Positions 34,569 through 43,860 of a stretch of 64,000 bases of DNA are shown in pieces (position 1 is the stretch's first letter; each line of letters starts with the position of its first letter). The stretch comes from Ophioceras dolichostomum (Eukaryota; Ascomycota; Sordariomycetes; Magnaporthales; Ophioceraceae), in assembly GCA_003049485.1 (NCBI GenBank), contig PYST01000174.1, positions 4,829 to 68,828 of the forward strand. The letters run 5' to 3'. Under the pieces are notes generated by a model. The model saw only the letters and a list, made by a program, of their open reading frames with translations, was not told the origin of the DNA and made no database searches. A program made the translations under genes and the position numbers.

Positions 34569-35002
34569 GAAGAAAAGGAAAAAAAGGAAAAAGAAAGGAG
34601 ACAAAGGCCAGATAGCTGAACTAAGCTCGGAGACCCGCAAATATCTGCACCGACAACCGCCACACGTCGCTTCGTTCGTGTCTTGAGGCTGTCGACAAGT
34701 CGGGCGCCGTCACGGTAGGTCTGTCGTGATCTTCAGAGCAAAAAAGTTTCGCCGCGATAATTCAAACCTCTGTTGTAGGAAAGGGTCCACTGGCCCGGAA
34801 CTACTGCTGACATAACGGGCTTGAGGTGCCAATCGGGTGGATTAGATAACATTTCTGCGGGGCACGCCGGGAGATTCCAGTAATTCCTCAGTTGTGAGTG
34901 GCCCATTCAGGACCCCAGATTCACCTTGTTCAACCGAAGCTCGACGACATCGCAGTTTGAAGAAACGCGCCTTCTTTCCGCGGATCCGAATTAAACATCA
35001 CA
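34569..35002. promoter_or_regulatory. Divergent promoter between mL44 and complex-I-like subunit genes
   Basis: 434 bp separate two start codons of nuclear genes for mitochondrial proteins transcribed in opposite directions. This is the tightest divergent pair in the window apart from ku70/hem15. No specific factor site was identified. Confidence 0.4.
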
Positions 35003-35511
35003 ATGGTAAGTTTTCCCTCTCCTGAAGCCTCGCGAACTCCTGCTAATTCGTATCTCTTGACAGGGTGGCGGTCCCAAAGTTCCGTGAGTCAATCAAACCC
35101 CGATCGGTCGAACGCCTTCGTGGTGCGATGCCTCCTTTAACGATGCCCTGAGCAATAATTGATAACCCCTCGCTCGACCCAGGTATCCCAAGCACGTCTG
35201 GTCTCCGGCCGGAGGCTGGTACGCCCAGCCTAGCAACTGGAGGAAGAATACCGCAGTTACCATGCTGGCCATTTTCGGAGTCACCGCGCTCGTTTGGAAG
35301 ATCAGTGCCGACCTCGAGTACAGGCCCAGGATGCCGGAACAGGGTCGTTTCTACCCAAGCAGATAGTGCGTCCTCCTGTTCCTCCAAGAAGCCAATTCTG
35401 AGCTGGCATCCTCAACTAACCAATCTGATTTCTAGCTGGACTAAGCAGGTGATCGAGCACGAGCGGGCGGAGAGGGAAAAGGAGAAGGCGCTTAAGGAGC
35501 AGACATCATAG
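35003..35511 (+). CDS. Small single-span mitochondrial protein, complex I accessory subunit-like
   Basis: Exons 35003-35005 (the ATG alone), 35064-35083, 35183-35365 and 35436-35511 give 93 aa. Introns have clean GTAAGT, GTGAGT and GTGCGT donors and CAG/CAG/TAG acceptors. The product starts MGGGPKVPYPKHVWSPAGGWYAQP, has one hydrophobic span (NTAVTMLAIFGVTALVWKIS) and continues DLEYRPRMPEQGRFYPSRYW. It ends in a charged helix (EHERAEREKEKALKEQTS). This layout resembles the NDUFB4/B15 type of complex I membrane-arm subunit, where a span is followed by R-x(n)-GR. I recognise the protein as widely conserved in fungi but the subunit name is an inference. The start exon of exactly one codon explains why ORF calling misses it. 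Confidence 0.72.
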
Positions 35512-36200
35512 GGCATTCATCACATCTGGCTCGAGATCTTGTTTTCTCCCCACAGCTTCACCCTCCAGTTCCCCATTTGAAGCCGGTACACATATTCGAT
35601 CGATACGGGAAATAGACTCAAAATCACACCAACAATGGCCTGAACCCCATCGCGGTGGGACAAAGCCATAGTCTCCGGAAATGCCGTCTCCTCGCTGTAC
35701 TATCAAAATATGGCTAGGCGCTTCTGGGCTTTCCCGTCGCTGCCCTAGCGGCCTTTCAACAGCAAAAGCTATCCTCCGCACAAAGCAATGTCTTGCTAGT
35801 GAGGCCCATCACGACGCAGATGAACAATGGAATTCTCTACCGTGCAGAAGTCCCAGTGGACAAAGGGAATCCCAATCCGGTGACAATGTTCGGCATTCAA
35901 ATGCCTCCATACCCCTGTCCATCCGTTCGGAGAATTCCCCTAAACCGTGTTGAGCTATGAACAACCGCCAAAAAGTACGCAAACCCCGAAGCCGTCGCAG
36001 GTCGACGGTCGCCTTTCCTCACGCACGATCCACGGAGTATTTGCAAGTCTCGCGACATACTCATCTTCTCCTCATCTTCTCTCCCAACTTTCAGCACGCT
36101 GCCCTCTCGATTTTGTGTTAGCCTTATTGGAAATTTGTGGAGTATTACCTGCTCCTCCTTCCTACTCCTCCTGTTAAAAGAAAGCCTCTCCAAAAAAAAA
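35512..36200. other. Intergenic region, tandem genes
   Basis: 689 bp between the complex-I-like gene and the RING gene. An A9-10 run directly precedes the RING start codon. No other gene is supported. Confidence 0.35.
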
Positions 36201-36861
36201 ATGGCTACTCTAGGTAGTAACTACATCAGGTTTCCTGACCTAGAGTTCTTTACGATCGGGGAACGCACAGAAACGCAGAGAGTAGAGTGTGTGATCTGTT
36301 TGAGTGATGCGTATTATCGTCCAGAAGAAAACAGTCTACCTGATTCTTTGGCAATACTTCCGGTAAGCACGCCACTCCACTACTCTCCCTAGTCCCCTAT
36401 ACCCACCCCTCTGATAGGAACGGGAACGAAGCTGACTTTTCTCTATCTCCATATTCTAGTGCGGTCACGTATTCTGTAACTCATGCGTCCAACTATCCAT
36501 TGAGGCCAAAAATGCATGTCCGACATGCAGGATAGAGCTCCGCTACCAAAAATGTCCCAAGAAGATTCCCGCTCGGATCCTGCACGAGGAGACGGTTCGT
36601 TCGCTGCCTTTCACGGTCAGGTCTGGAAAGGACCTGCCCATGCACTGCTACGACTGCCGCTTGAAGCATGCCAGGGAGCACGCCGTCGCCGTCTACGAGC
36701 TGTTCTGCGCTGAGCCCGGCGATGGTGGTGAGACCCGTGAGTGCGGCGGCAGCAGCAGCGGCGAGCAGGAGGGGGAGGACCTGAGAAGGATGAGAATTAA
36801 GGAAGCCCAGAAGATTGCATGGGCTCAATACAGCCTGATTGCGAGGCGCAATGACTGGTGA
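36201..36861 (+). CDS. Small RING-finger protein, putative E3 ubiquitin ligase
   Basis: Exons 36201-36362 and 36460-36861 (97-bp intron, GTAAGC...CTAG, phase 0) give 187 aa. The RING is split by the intron: CVIC in exon 1, then CGHVFCNSCVQLS and CPTC in exon 2. This is a C3HC4 arrangement (C-x2-C ... C-x-H-x3-C-x2-C ... C-x2-C), which normally recruits a ubiquitin-conjugating enzyme. Unusually the first pair and the CGH are about 21 residues apart. Downstream is a second Cys pair (HCYDCRLKH) that could form another small metal site, then a charged helix rich in Glu and Arg. No membrane span or known partner domain. The start at 36201 is the first ATG in frame. The sequence around the stop (CTGGTGAGC) could also be read as a donor, so a longer C-terminus cannot be excluded. 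Confidence 0.75.
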
Positions 36862-37849
36862 GCTTTTCGATAACCCGCCTGTCTAACAACCTCTCAAAGT
36901 GTGGTGGGGGAGCCATGAAGTCACGAAAGTTATGAAATCATGAAGTCATGAAAGCTACCATATGAGAGCCTTTTCTTAGTGGCGCTGCCGCATCTTGTTT
37001 CTTGATTCTTTTTTCGATTCTTTTCTCGATTCTCTTCGCTGGATTGGTAAGTTGCCCGAGTATTCCGTACACGATGCTGGTAAGTCGGATTTTTCTCATA
37101 TCTACTAGGCACCTACTCTCCACACTGGCAGTTCCTATTACCCTCTATTGCAATGAGTATTGCTCCGTCATGTTCTCTCCTCACTGTAATGTCCCGTTTC
37201 CTTGAACGAGCCAAAACGCTCCCCTGATCTCATCCTCAGCCTTGCAATGATGATGAGATGACGTAATGGCGATGCCTTTCTACAAAGGCTTCTTCTGCTG
37301 CCTATTGTTCTATTGTGTTCGTGTTGTGAGCTTTGTCCCAGTTCCTGGCCTCGACGCAACCGTCTGGTCTTTTGTCCCAATTGTCTCCTCTCCCCCTTTG
37401 TGCATCGCGAATATTCTACGCATGGCATGTTCAACTTGAGGCGAACGATATCGTGTGTAGAGCCGCAGTGCCTCGGCTCCTAGCCGCATTCGCTTGCTTC
37501 TTTCTTTTTCTTCTGACTTTTCTTCTTCTTCCTTTGTCGTTTGCATCCTGGTCGTGGAGAGGCAGTCCTAAAATTAGAGCCCCCCTATTCTCATCGACAA
37601 TACCTTAAAAGAAGGAATTTTTACTTTCAAGCGAAGGGGTTTCCCCCTTCTCTCGCGTTTATACTTCGTTTAACCTTTCATTTTCTTTCTCCCTAGGCGA
37701 GCACTACCTTGAGACACGACCTTTCGGAGACGCCCTCAAACCAACCGAACTTGTTCCAGTCCCCCCGCGAGCGACGGTCTTTCGTTCTACTCGTTTGCTA
37801 GGACCTCCCTTCTACCTGCGTTTCCCGCTTCAATCTTCGTCACCACGCC
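36862..37849. other. Intergenic region, 1 kb
   Basis: Contains a near-direct repeat ATGAAGTCA[CT]GAAAG at about 36915-36955 and three imperfect copies of TTCGATTCTTTT at about 37003-37040. The right half is pyrimidine-rich and is probably promoter and leader of the next gene. No protein-like ORF. Confidence 0.4.
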
Positions 37850-40147
37850 ATGTCCAAAGATACCAGAGATCCCGCGTCAGGCAGTCCGCAAGGCACGATG
37901 GCATCCGAACGGCAGAGCTTGCTGAGGCAGGCCGCAAGCGACTCACAACTTCACCAACAGCTCCTCCCACTGATCAAACTGCCGAAGACCGAGCACAAAG
38001 TCCTGGGGCCTGTAGTGAAAGACGTGCTGAAGTATCTCGAGGGAATAGAAGACCTCATCCAAAGAGGGGAGGCTGCTGTCGACAAGGGGGACAACTTGGC
38101 GATGGCAGATTTTATGGGCCGGCATAATGACTCTCAGACTTGGACGCCCCTTTGGAACATTACGGGCGAGCTCCTGATAACATGGGATGTGGCGGGGGTA
38201 GATGACGAGATTGACGTGGCAGAGTGGTCGGCAGTTGCTTATCACTACTCCCGATCTCTTGCCGCGCGACTCGAGCACATCGTCGAAGCATGCTCGAAGG
38301 TGGTGAACGAGACAACAAAGCATACTGCCGCTCGTTACTGGGCTTCCTACGGCGCCAGAGATGGGACCGTGTCCGATGCCAAGGCCCCCGTCACCAACCC
38401 TCCGCCGCCGCCGCCGACGATCATCAAAGCGGGCGAAAATCAGGGTACGGTACAGTTGTCGAGTCCCCCCCGCAAGCTGGCCCGTGGTGATGACGCGAAG
38501 GAGTTGGACGAGGACGACTCGATCTACTGTGACGCCGAAGATCCTATGCTGATCCTCTTAGCTCCCCGCAAACACGGCGCCCAGAGTGCGAGTCCGCTGC
38601 CGACGAACCCCACAGACGAGGCGGCCGAAGAAGATACCCAGCGCCCCCGCAATGACGACGTCCAGAGCGCGGTTCCGTTGCAGCAGGCCACGAATACCGT
38701 CCAAGAGGTTGCCAGACCGGACGAGGTGCAAAGTACAGCACAGCCAGCGGGTCCAATCCACGAGGAGGTCGACGAAGATACAGAGATACCGGACGGGTCA
38801 CTCTTCGGTGACGACGGACAATCTATTTCGAATCTCTCCGTTCTCGGGGAGGTCCCGTCAACAACGGCACAGATCGAGGGACTGCTCACCGCGACAGACC
38901 TAGACGCCGCACCTTCGGACGCCGATGCCAACGGTAATGGCGGCACGACCACCGTGACTGCAGTGCGCGTGGGCGCTGAGGGGCTAGGTGGTGGTGGCGT
39001 GGTTCACGTCGTCGCCACTACGCCCCCCAAACCGCAGCTGTTGCTGCCCGCCGTCAAGCCGCCATCTGAGCAGCCGCCGCCATATGACCAGCCGCCATGT
39101 GACCAGCCGCCATCGGAGCATCTGCCGTGGCAGCAGCTGCCGCCCCAGCAGCCGCCGCCTCAGCAGCCGCCACCCCAGCAGCCGCCATCCGAGCAGCAAC
39201 AGCAGCAGCAGAGAGACGCTAGTCAGGAGCCTGAGGACGTTGAGATGACGACAGAGGGAGAGCCGTCTGCCACACTCAGGGCCGGGTCCAACGCATCAAT
39301 GGACAGCACCAACTCTCTCGAGGGGACAGCCACTGAGATCGCGAATCTGTCACTGGAGGACGAAGGAGAAGAAGAATCGTCTCCCCAACCCATGCAGCTG
39401 TGTTCGCCAACCAAGCGATCCGCGGAGGGAGATGTCGATATTGATATGGCAGATATGCCCCCCGCGAAGAGACAGAGGTCCTCTTCTGCACCCGGCATCG
39501 GCGGCGAGCTAGCTACTACCCCGGGCCCATCGCACCCACCCAGCGCGGAACAAAGCCCCAAGGAGGTGGGCAGGATCCCCATCCTCGAGGTGATGGAGAA
39601 GGTCGCCATCCCCAAGAAGATTATTAGGCTCCTGATGCCAACGAAGTTCGGCAAGGCGGCCTCTCCCCCTTATACCCCAGCCGCACCACCACCACGGAGA
39701 CCTAAGAAGAAAGATTACATCCCGGAGACGATAGACCAGTGGTTCGGGCTGGTCGACAAGATAGCGGAGCTGGCCAAACTCGAGGACGGAAGGCCCAGCC
39801 TGGACACTCTGCGGCTTATAAGGACGATGTACGTCGCCCTGGAGGCGTTCCCCTCGTCGTACCGCGACTGGTCCGAAAGACTAGCAATGAAAATCAGGAG
39901 GGCCGGTTTCGAGGAGGCCGAGAGGCTCAGGTCGCTCGCGGAGGGCGAGGAGGAGAGGTGGCGCCACTACATCGCGCCGGGGAAGGGCAACATGCTCTTC
40001 CGGACCAGGAATGCGTACCGAGACGAGCGGGAGATGGTCCAGGCGTGGGTGGTGTTTTACAGGATCTACGAAAACCCGCAGCAGGAGCCGGAAGCAGAAG
40101 ATATTGAGTATGATGACCACGAGATTGTCGAGGTGGGAATGTTGTAA
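37850..40147 (+). CDS. Uncharacterised 765-aa protein with Pro/Gln-rich centre
   Basis: Single exon. I do not recognise the family. The N-terminal about 170 residues look folded and helical (LLPLIKLPKTEHKVLGPVV, WTPLWNITGELLITWDVAGV, AAARLEHIVEACSKVV-like), as do the last about 140 (YIPETIDQWFGLVDKIAELA, LRLIRTMYVALEAFPSSYRDW, RWRHYIAPGKGNMLF). Between them is a long acidic, disordered region with repeats of QPP: PPYDQPPCDQPPSEHLP then PPQQPPPQQPPPQQPP and a Gln run (about 39060-39215). A basic patch with KRSAEGDVD and PPAKRQRSSS could be a nuclear signal. The two ordered ends with a disordered bridge suggest a scaffold or chromatin-type protein, but that is only an impression. Base use matches neighbouring genes. 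Confidence 0.65.
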   Translation: MSKDTRDPASGSPQGTMASERQSLLRQAASDSQLHQQLLPLIKLPKTEHKVLGPVVKDVLKYLEGIEDLIQRGEAAVDKGDNLAMADFMGRHNDSQTWTPLWNITGELLITWDVAGVDDEIDVAEWSAVAYHYSRSLAARLEHIVEACSKVVNETTKHTAARYWASYGARDGTVSDAKAPVTNPPPPPPTIIKAGENQGTVQLSSPPRKLARGDDAKELDEDDSIYCDAEDPMLILLAPRKHGAQSASPLPTNPTDEAAEEDTQRPRNDDVQSAVPLQQATNTVQEVARPDEVQSTAQPAGPIHEEVDEDTEIPDGSLFGDDGQSISNLSVLGEVPSTTAQIEGLLTATDLDAAPSDADANGNGGTTTVTAVRVGAEGLGGGGVVHVVATTPPKPQLLLPAVKPPSEQPPPYDQPPCDQPPSEHLPWQQLPPQQPPPQQPPPQQPPSEQQQQQQRDASQEPEDVEMTTEGEPSATLRAGSNASMDSTNSLEGTATEIANLSLEDEGEEESSPQPMQLCSPTKRSAEGDVDIDMADMPPAKRQRSSSAPGIGGELATTPGPSHPPSAEQSPKEVGRIPILEVMEKVAIPKKIIRLLMPTKFGKAASPPYTPAAPPPRRPKKKDYIPETIDQWFGLVDKIAELAKLEDGRPSLDTLRLIRTMYVALEAFPSSYRDWSERLAMKIRRAGFEEAERLRSLAEGEEERWRHYIAPGKGNMLFRTRNAYRDEREMVQAWVVFYRIYENPQQEPEAEDIEYDDHEIVEVGML

Positions 40148-40809
40148 AATTTGTAAAAATTGCATGAAGGATGACAGGTGCATCCACAATAGCACATTAA
40201 GGGTGGTGGCAGCGTTCGAATTACCGTTGGCAAGCGTTTGTTTTCCCACGATTGACTCCCTTCCGTGGGTTGGCACTATAAATATTACTACCATAATAGC
40301 ATGAATGAATGAGTCTTCCGCTCCGTGGGATCGCTACGCGTTTAAAAAATGATATTGTTCCTTTTGAATTTGGTTTGCTCTTCTGTCCGCTCATTGACGA
40401 CGATGAAAGGAGAACAACGCTTTGCTTCTGCCCTCGCAGCTCCCAAGTGTCTTCAGCCCGCGCCATCCTACTCTTGAGATGAAAATGAGTGAGAAGATTG
40501 ATAGCAGAGAAAATCAAAACATTACAAGCCCGTCAGTTCGCCAGACATAGACCTGTAGTCAGTAGTGACGCATCCCGTTCCGTAGCTCCTCCCCGTCGTC
40601 GCCTCCAAAACTGCTGGAGTAGGGGTATCTATCTGCCTAAGGAGGAGTAAAAGAAGAAAATCAAGGGCACCCGGATAAAAAAACAAGGAGACAAGGATGA
40701 TAGTACACAGAAACTCCCTCTCCCTACAGAAACTCCCTACCCTGGCTGGCTGCCTGTCTCCTCGGTGGTCCATTTTCCATCCATCTTACTTTCTGTCTCA
40801 CTCCCACCC
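40148..40809. other. Convergent 3' region
   Basis: 662 bp between the ends of the 765-aa protein gene and ppg1. AT-richer than flanking exons. No gene is supported. Confidence 0.35.
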
Positions 40810-42692
40810 TCACAAGAAATAGTCGGCCACGGGCTTCTTAGCAGGCATCCCTCTCGCATCCTGCGGGGCGGCCTGGAAGACCTTGTATCTCCGCGCCGGA
40901 CCGGACCTCTTGATCAGCTCGCTCTCGAGCATCACCCCGCGCGGCGCTCCACCTCCACCGGCAACGCCACCACCAACGCTAGGTCCCAGACTTCCCAGAT
41001 TTACTCCCCCCAGACCTCCCGGACCACTACCTCCTCCAATACCACCGCCTACAACCATGCCGCCGTTGCTGCGGTTCACGTCGCCGTTGCTGCGGGAGAA
41101 GACCCCCAGACCCGACGGGTCCTCGCTCAGCTCCAGCACGGCCGCGACGTTGCCGCATCGGTAGCAATAGTTGGGCGCGGACCACACCGTCACGATGCCG
41201 GCGTCGAACATCTCCTTAAACCCTTCCATCACCAGCTGGTGCGCGCGCGCGATTAGGCTGAGGTCGTTCCGGTGGTTGAAGACCTTGACGATGTCCGACC
41301 CGAACAGGAAGCCCGCGCCCCGGGGCGACAGGCCCCATCCGTCGATGTCGTCCGGGTCCGACCACAGCAGGTCGCACATGGCGCCCTCGTGCGGCACCTC
41401 CTGCTTGCGGTCCAGCAGACGGATCTTATCCACCGTGTCGATCAGCGGGCTGAGGCCGCCGTGCACGCACAGCACCGCGCCCGCCGCGTTGCCGACGGAC
41501 CCGCCGCTCGAGGACGTGGCGCCCGTGCCCGGCGGGCCGGTCTTGTCTCCTACGCTGCTGCTGCTGGCAGTGTTACTGTTGCTGCTGCTGCTGCCGACGT
41601 TAACGCTGTTACTGCTGCCCCTGCTCCCGCTGCCCCTGCCGCCGCCGCCGCCGCCGCTGCTGCTGCGGCTGCTGCCGCTACCGCTGCTGTTGATGGCGCT
41701 CGACGACGCCAAAGGAGAAGGCCCCACGCCGTTGCTGCGGAGGGCGGAGGCGGCGGCTGCGGCCGCGGCCTGGGAGATGCTGATGCTGTTGACGGAGCCG
41801 CTCGGGTCGCGCACGAAGCGGTTGATGATCTCCCCGTCCGCGTTCAGGACCTCTATCTCGTACTCGCGCTCGAGGTAGTCCGAGGCCGGGATGCCGGCGT
41901 GGGGAGGGTCGAGGATGTGGTTGGACGCGCCGAGCACGATGGCGCCCAGCGCGAGGTAGTCGAACACGTCGCAGCAGTACCGCCAGACGTTCGCGCTTCC
42001 GTACTTTCTAAGGCACTCGTCGTAGAAGCCGTACACGGTGGTGATCTGCCGCGACTCGTGGTTGCCGCGGATGAGCGTCATGCGGTCTGGGTACCGCACC
42101 TTTAGGCATAGTAGGAGCAGGAAAGACTCTAGGGAGTAGAAGCCTCGGTCGACGAAGTCTCCTGTATACGGAGAATGGGGGGATGGTAGATGGTGTCAGC
42201 GTCGGTTGGGAGAGGGGGGAGGGGCAGTGGCGGTAGGTAGGTCTATATCTAGGTGGCCAGCAGTCATCATACCCATGAAGAGGTAGTTGGTGTCAGGGAC
42301 GTCGCCGCCGACCCGGAAGAGCTCCATGAGGTCATGGAACTGGCCGTGGATGTCGCCGCATATCTAGATGTATTTGCGACTCCGTTAGTGATCCTCTTGT
42401 ATCGACTCGACTTAGCCGTGTACGGCGGAGGCTTTCGTACCGTGACCGGCGCTGTTACTGTGACGACATTTCCCTCCTCGATGAGGAGCTCCCGAGCCTT
42501 GTGGCATAGCTCACGCACTTGCGCCTCAGGGATAGGTCGACAAGCCCGAAGCTGAGCGATGGCCCTGTGACGCCCGAAACAGATCAATTAGCGATAGTCG
42601 TCTAGAGGAGGACGGCATTACGTGGACGGCAAACACAGTAAGACGGGAAAGCGCTCGAAGACTCGGGGAACGTACTCGTCGAGGTCACTCAT
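40810..42692 (-). CDS. ppg1: Serine/threonine phosphatase PPG1 (PP2A-like catalytic subunit)
   Basis: Metallophosphatase of the PP2A/PP4/PP6 superfamily; fungal Ppg1 works with the STRIPAK/FAR complex. Exons 42692-42676, 42564-42441, 42363-42273 and 42161-40810 give 527 aa. Splicing restores MSDLDE-AIAQLRACRPIPE, then ICGDIHGQFHDL, LFMG-DFVDRGFYSLE, RGNHESRQ, CVHGGLSP, LLWSDPDDIDGWGLSPRGAGFLFG, RAHQLVMEGFK and WSAPNYCYRCGN. So all metal and catalytic motifs (GDxHG, GDxVDRG, GNHE, HGG, RAH) are present, with Phe for the usual Tyr in GDYVDRG. The C-terminus ends DYFL, the PP2A-type methylation and regulator-binding tail. About 150 residues are inserted between LALGAIVL and AGAVLCVHGG (about 41931-41482), rich in Ala, Ser, Asn and Gly, making it longer than yeast Ppg1 (368 aa). 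Confidence 0.94.
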
Positions 42693-43428
42693 ATTCGCGA
42701 TAAGGATGCGCCGCCGGGCGCGGACCGCGGGGTCTCGACACGGAAACGGGCGCCTGCGTCACTGATCCTGCCTCAGATTCGAATGGAGGAAAAGACGCCA
42801 GAAAAAAATTCCTCCTATGTCATGCAGGCCCGACCTTAGGTCGGACGAGGCTGGTGTTCTGACGTTGGAAATTACCAAGATAGAAATGTCTGAAGAGAGC
42901 TAGGATATGTTTGCGCTTGGGATTATTATCAAGGGGAGCTTGATTAACTCTTGTGTGTCGAACATAGGCGCAAACCAAGACTCGCGATCCGCAATCGCTC
43001 TCAAGGTTGGGTGAGCGTTTGTGAGTGACAGGGATTTCGCGTCCCGACGCATGCAATTCCGGATGTGGCGCTTATTCTCAATGCAACGCTTACTTAAGCC
43101 GTGTAGACAATCCGCATAACCGATCCTTGGCTTCCGCTAGACCAATTGGCATGCTTCAATTCCCAAGCTCCTGGAAAATCACGACATTTTGCCCGGCTTG
43201 CACCAAAGCTCTCCCTCTCAAGCGTCATTGAGGGTTGAGGGCTGCCACAAGGCATTGGGCGTCTATGATGCTTTGGTTCAACTTACCCTAAACTCAGTGG
43301 TATGCTTTGTCCCCCGCCATGCCCGCGTGTCGTCTCTCTGTAACAAGAACCTCTCTAACTCGAGCCTGTGAATAGCCTACGCCGAGCCCTGCGTTCCCGG
43401 TCCGTCATCATCACCCAGAACCGCGGCC
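42693..43428. other. Divergent intergenic region
   Basis: 736 bp between the ppg1 start and the next ATG on the + strand. It is AT-richer than the exons. An upstream exon of the right-hand gene could lie here but none was convincing. Confidence 0.35.
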
Positions 43429-43860
43429 ATGGCCCGGGCACCACCGCATCTGCACCCGCGGTCGCGCATGACCTCGTCCCTCTTCGCCGCGACCGTCGTC
43501 GCCAGCTTCTTCGTGGTGGCGCTACCACACGCACTGCCCTGCCCGGCGCCACGGAGGGTGTTCGCCGACGGGGAGGTCATAGTCGACGCCAACGGGAAGA
43601 AGCGGCGGAGGAAAAAGCCGCAAGAGCCGCAGATCAAGGACGGCATCGCGCATTTCGACTCACTAGAGGCGCCTATCGAGAAGACCGATCCGACGGCTTT
43701 AAGGAGAGAATGCCCGGTTCCGAAGCCTGGTGGGCTGGTGGGAGAGATATTAGGGTTCAACAAGAAGCCAGGGTCACCGTCGCCAGGGTCGCCAGGGCCA
43801 ACGGGGTCTACGGCGACAACTAGGTCAACAACAGACGACGAGAAGTATACCAACAGGTGA
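43429..43860 (+). CDS. Small protein with N-terminal span, unknown function
   Basis: One exon, 143 aa, with a strong start context (GCGGCCATGGCC). A short basic start is followed by a hydrophobic stretch (SSLFAATVVASFFVVALPHA), then LPCPAPRRVFADGE, a very basic patch (KKRRRKKP), and CPVPKPGGLVGEILGFNKKPG. The two CPxP motifs flanking a basic linker look conserved to me in fungal small proteins, but I cannot name the family. The N-terminus could be a mitochondrial leader with one span, or a signal anchor; an alternative Met occurs at residue 14. The Pro/Ser/Gly/Thr-rich end looks disordered. The gene may be real yet its 5' boundary could be wrong, because the preceding sequence has an intron-like TAG acceptor near 43377. 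Confidence 0.55.
   Translation: MARAPPHLHPRSRMTSSLFAATVVASFFVVALPHALPCPAPRRVFADGEVIVDANGKKRRRKKPQEPQIKDGIAHFDSLEAPIEKTDPTALRRECPVPKPGGLVGEILGFNKKPGSPSPGSPGPTGSTATTRSTTDDEKYTNR

Noticed and set aside
41272..42105. 277-codon ORF antisense to ppg1
   Set aside because: Ala-rich shadow of the Ser/Gly repeats and catalytic motifs on the other strand.
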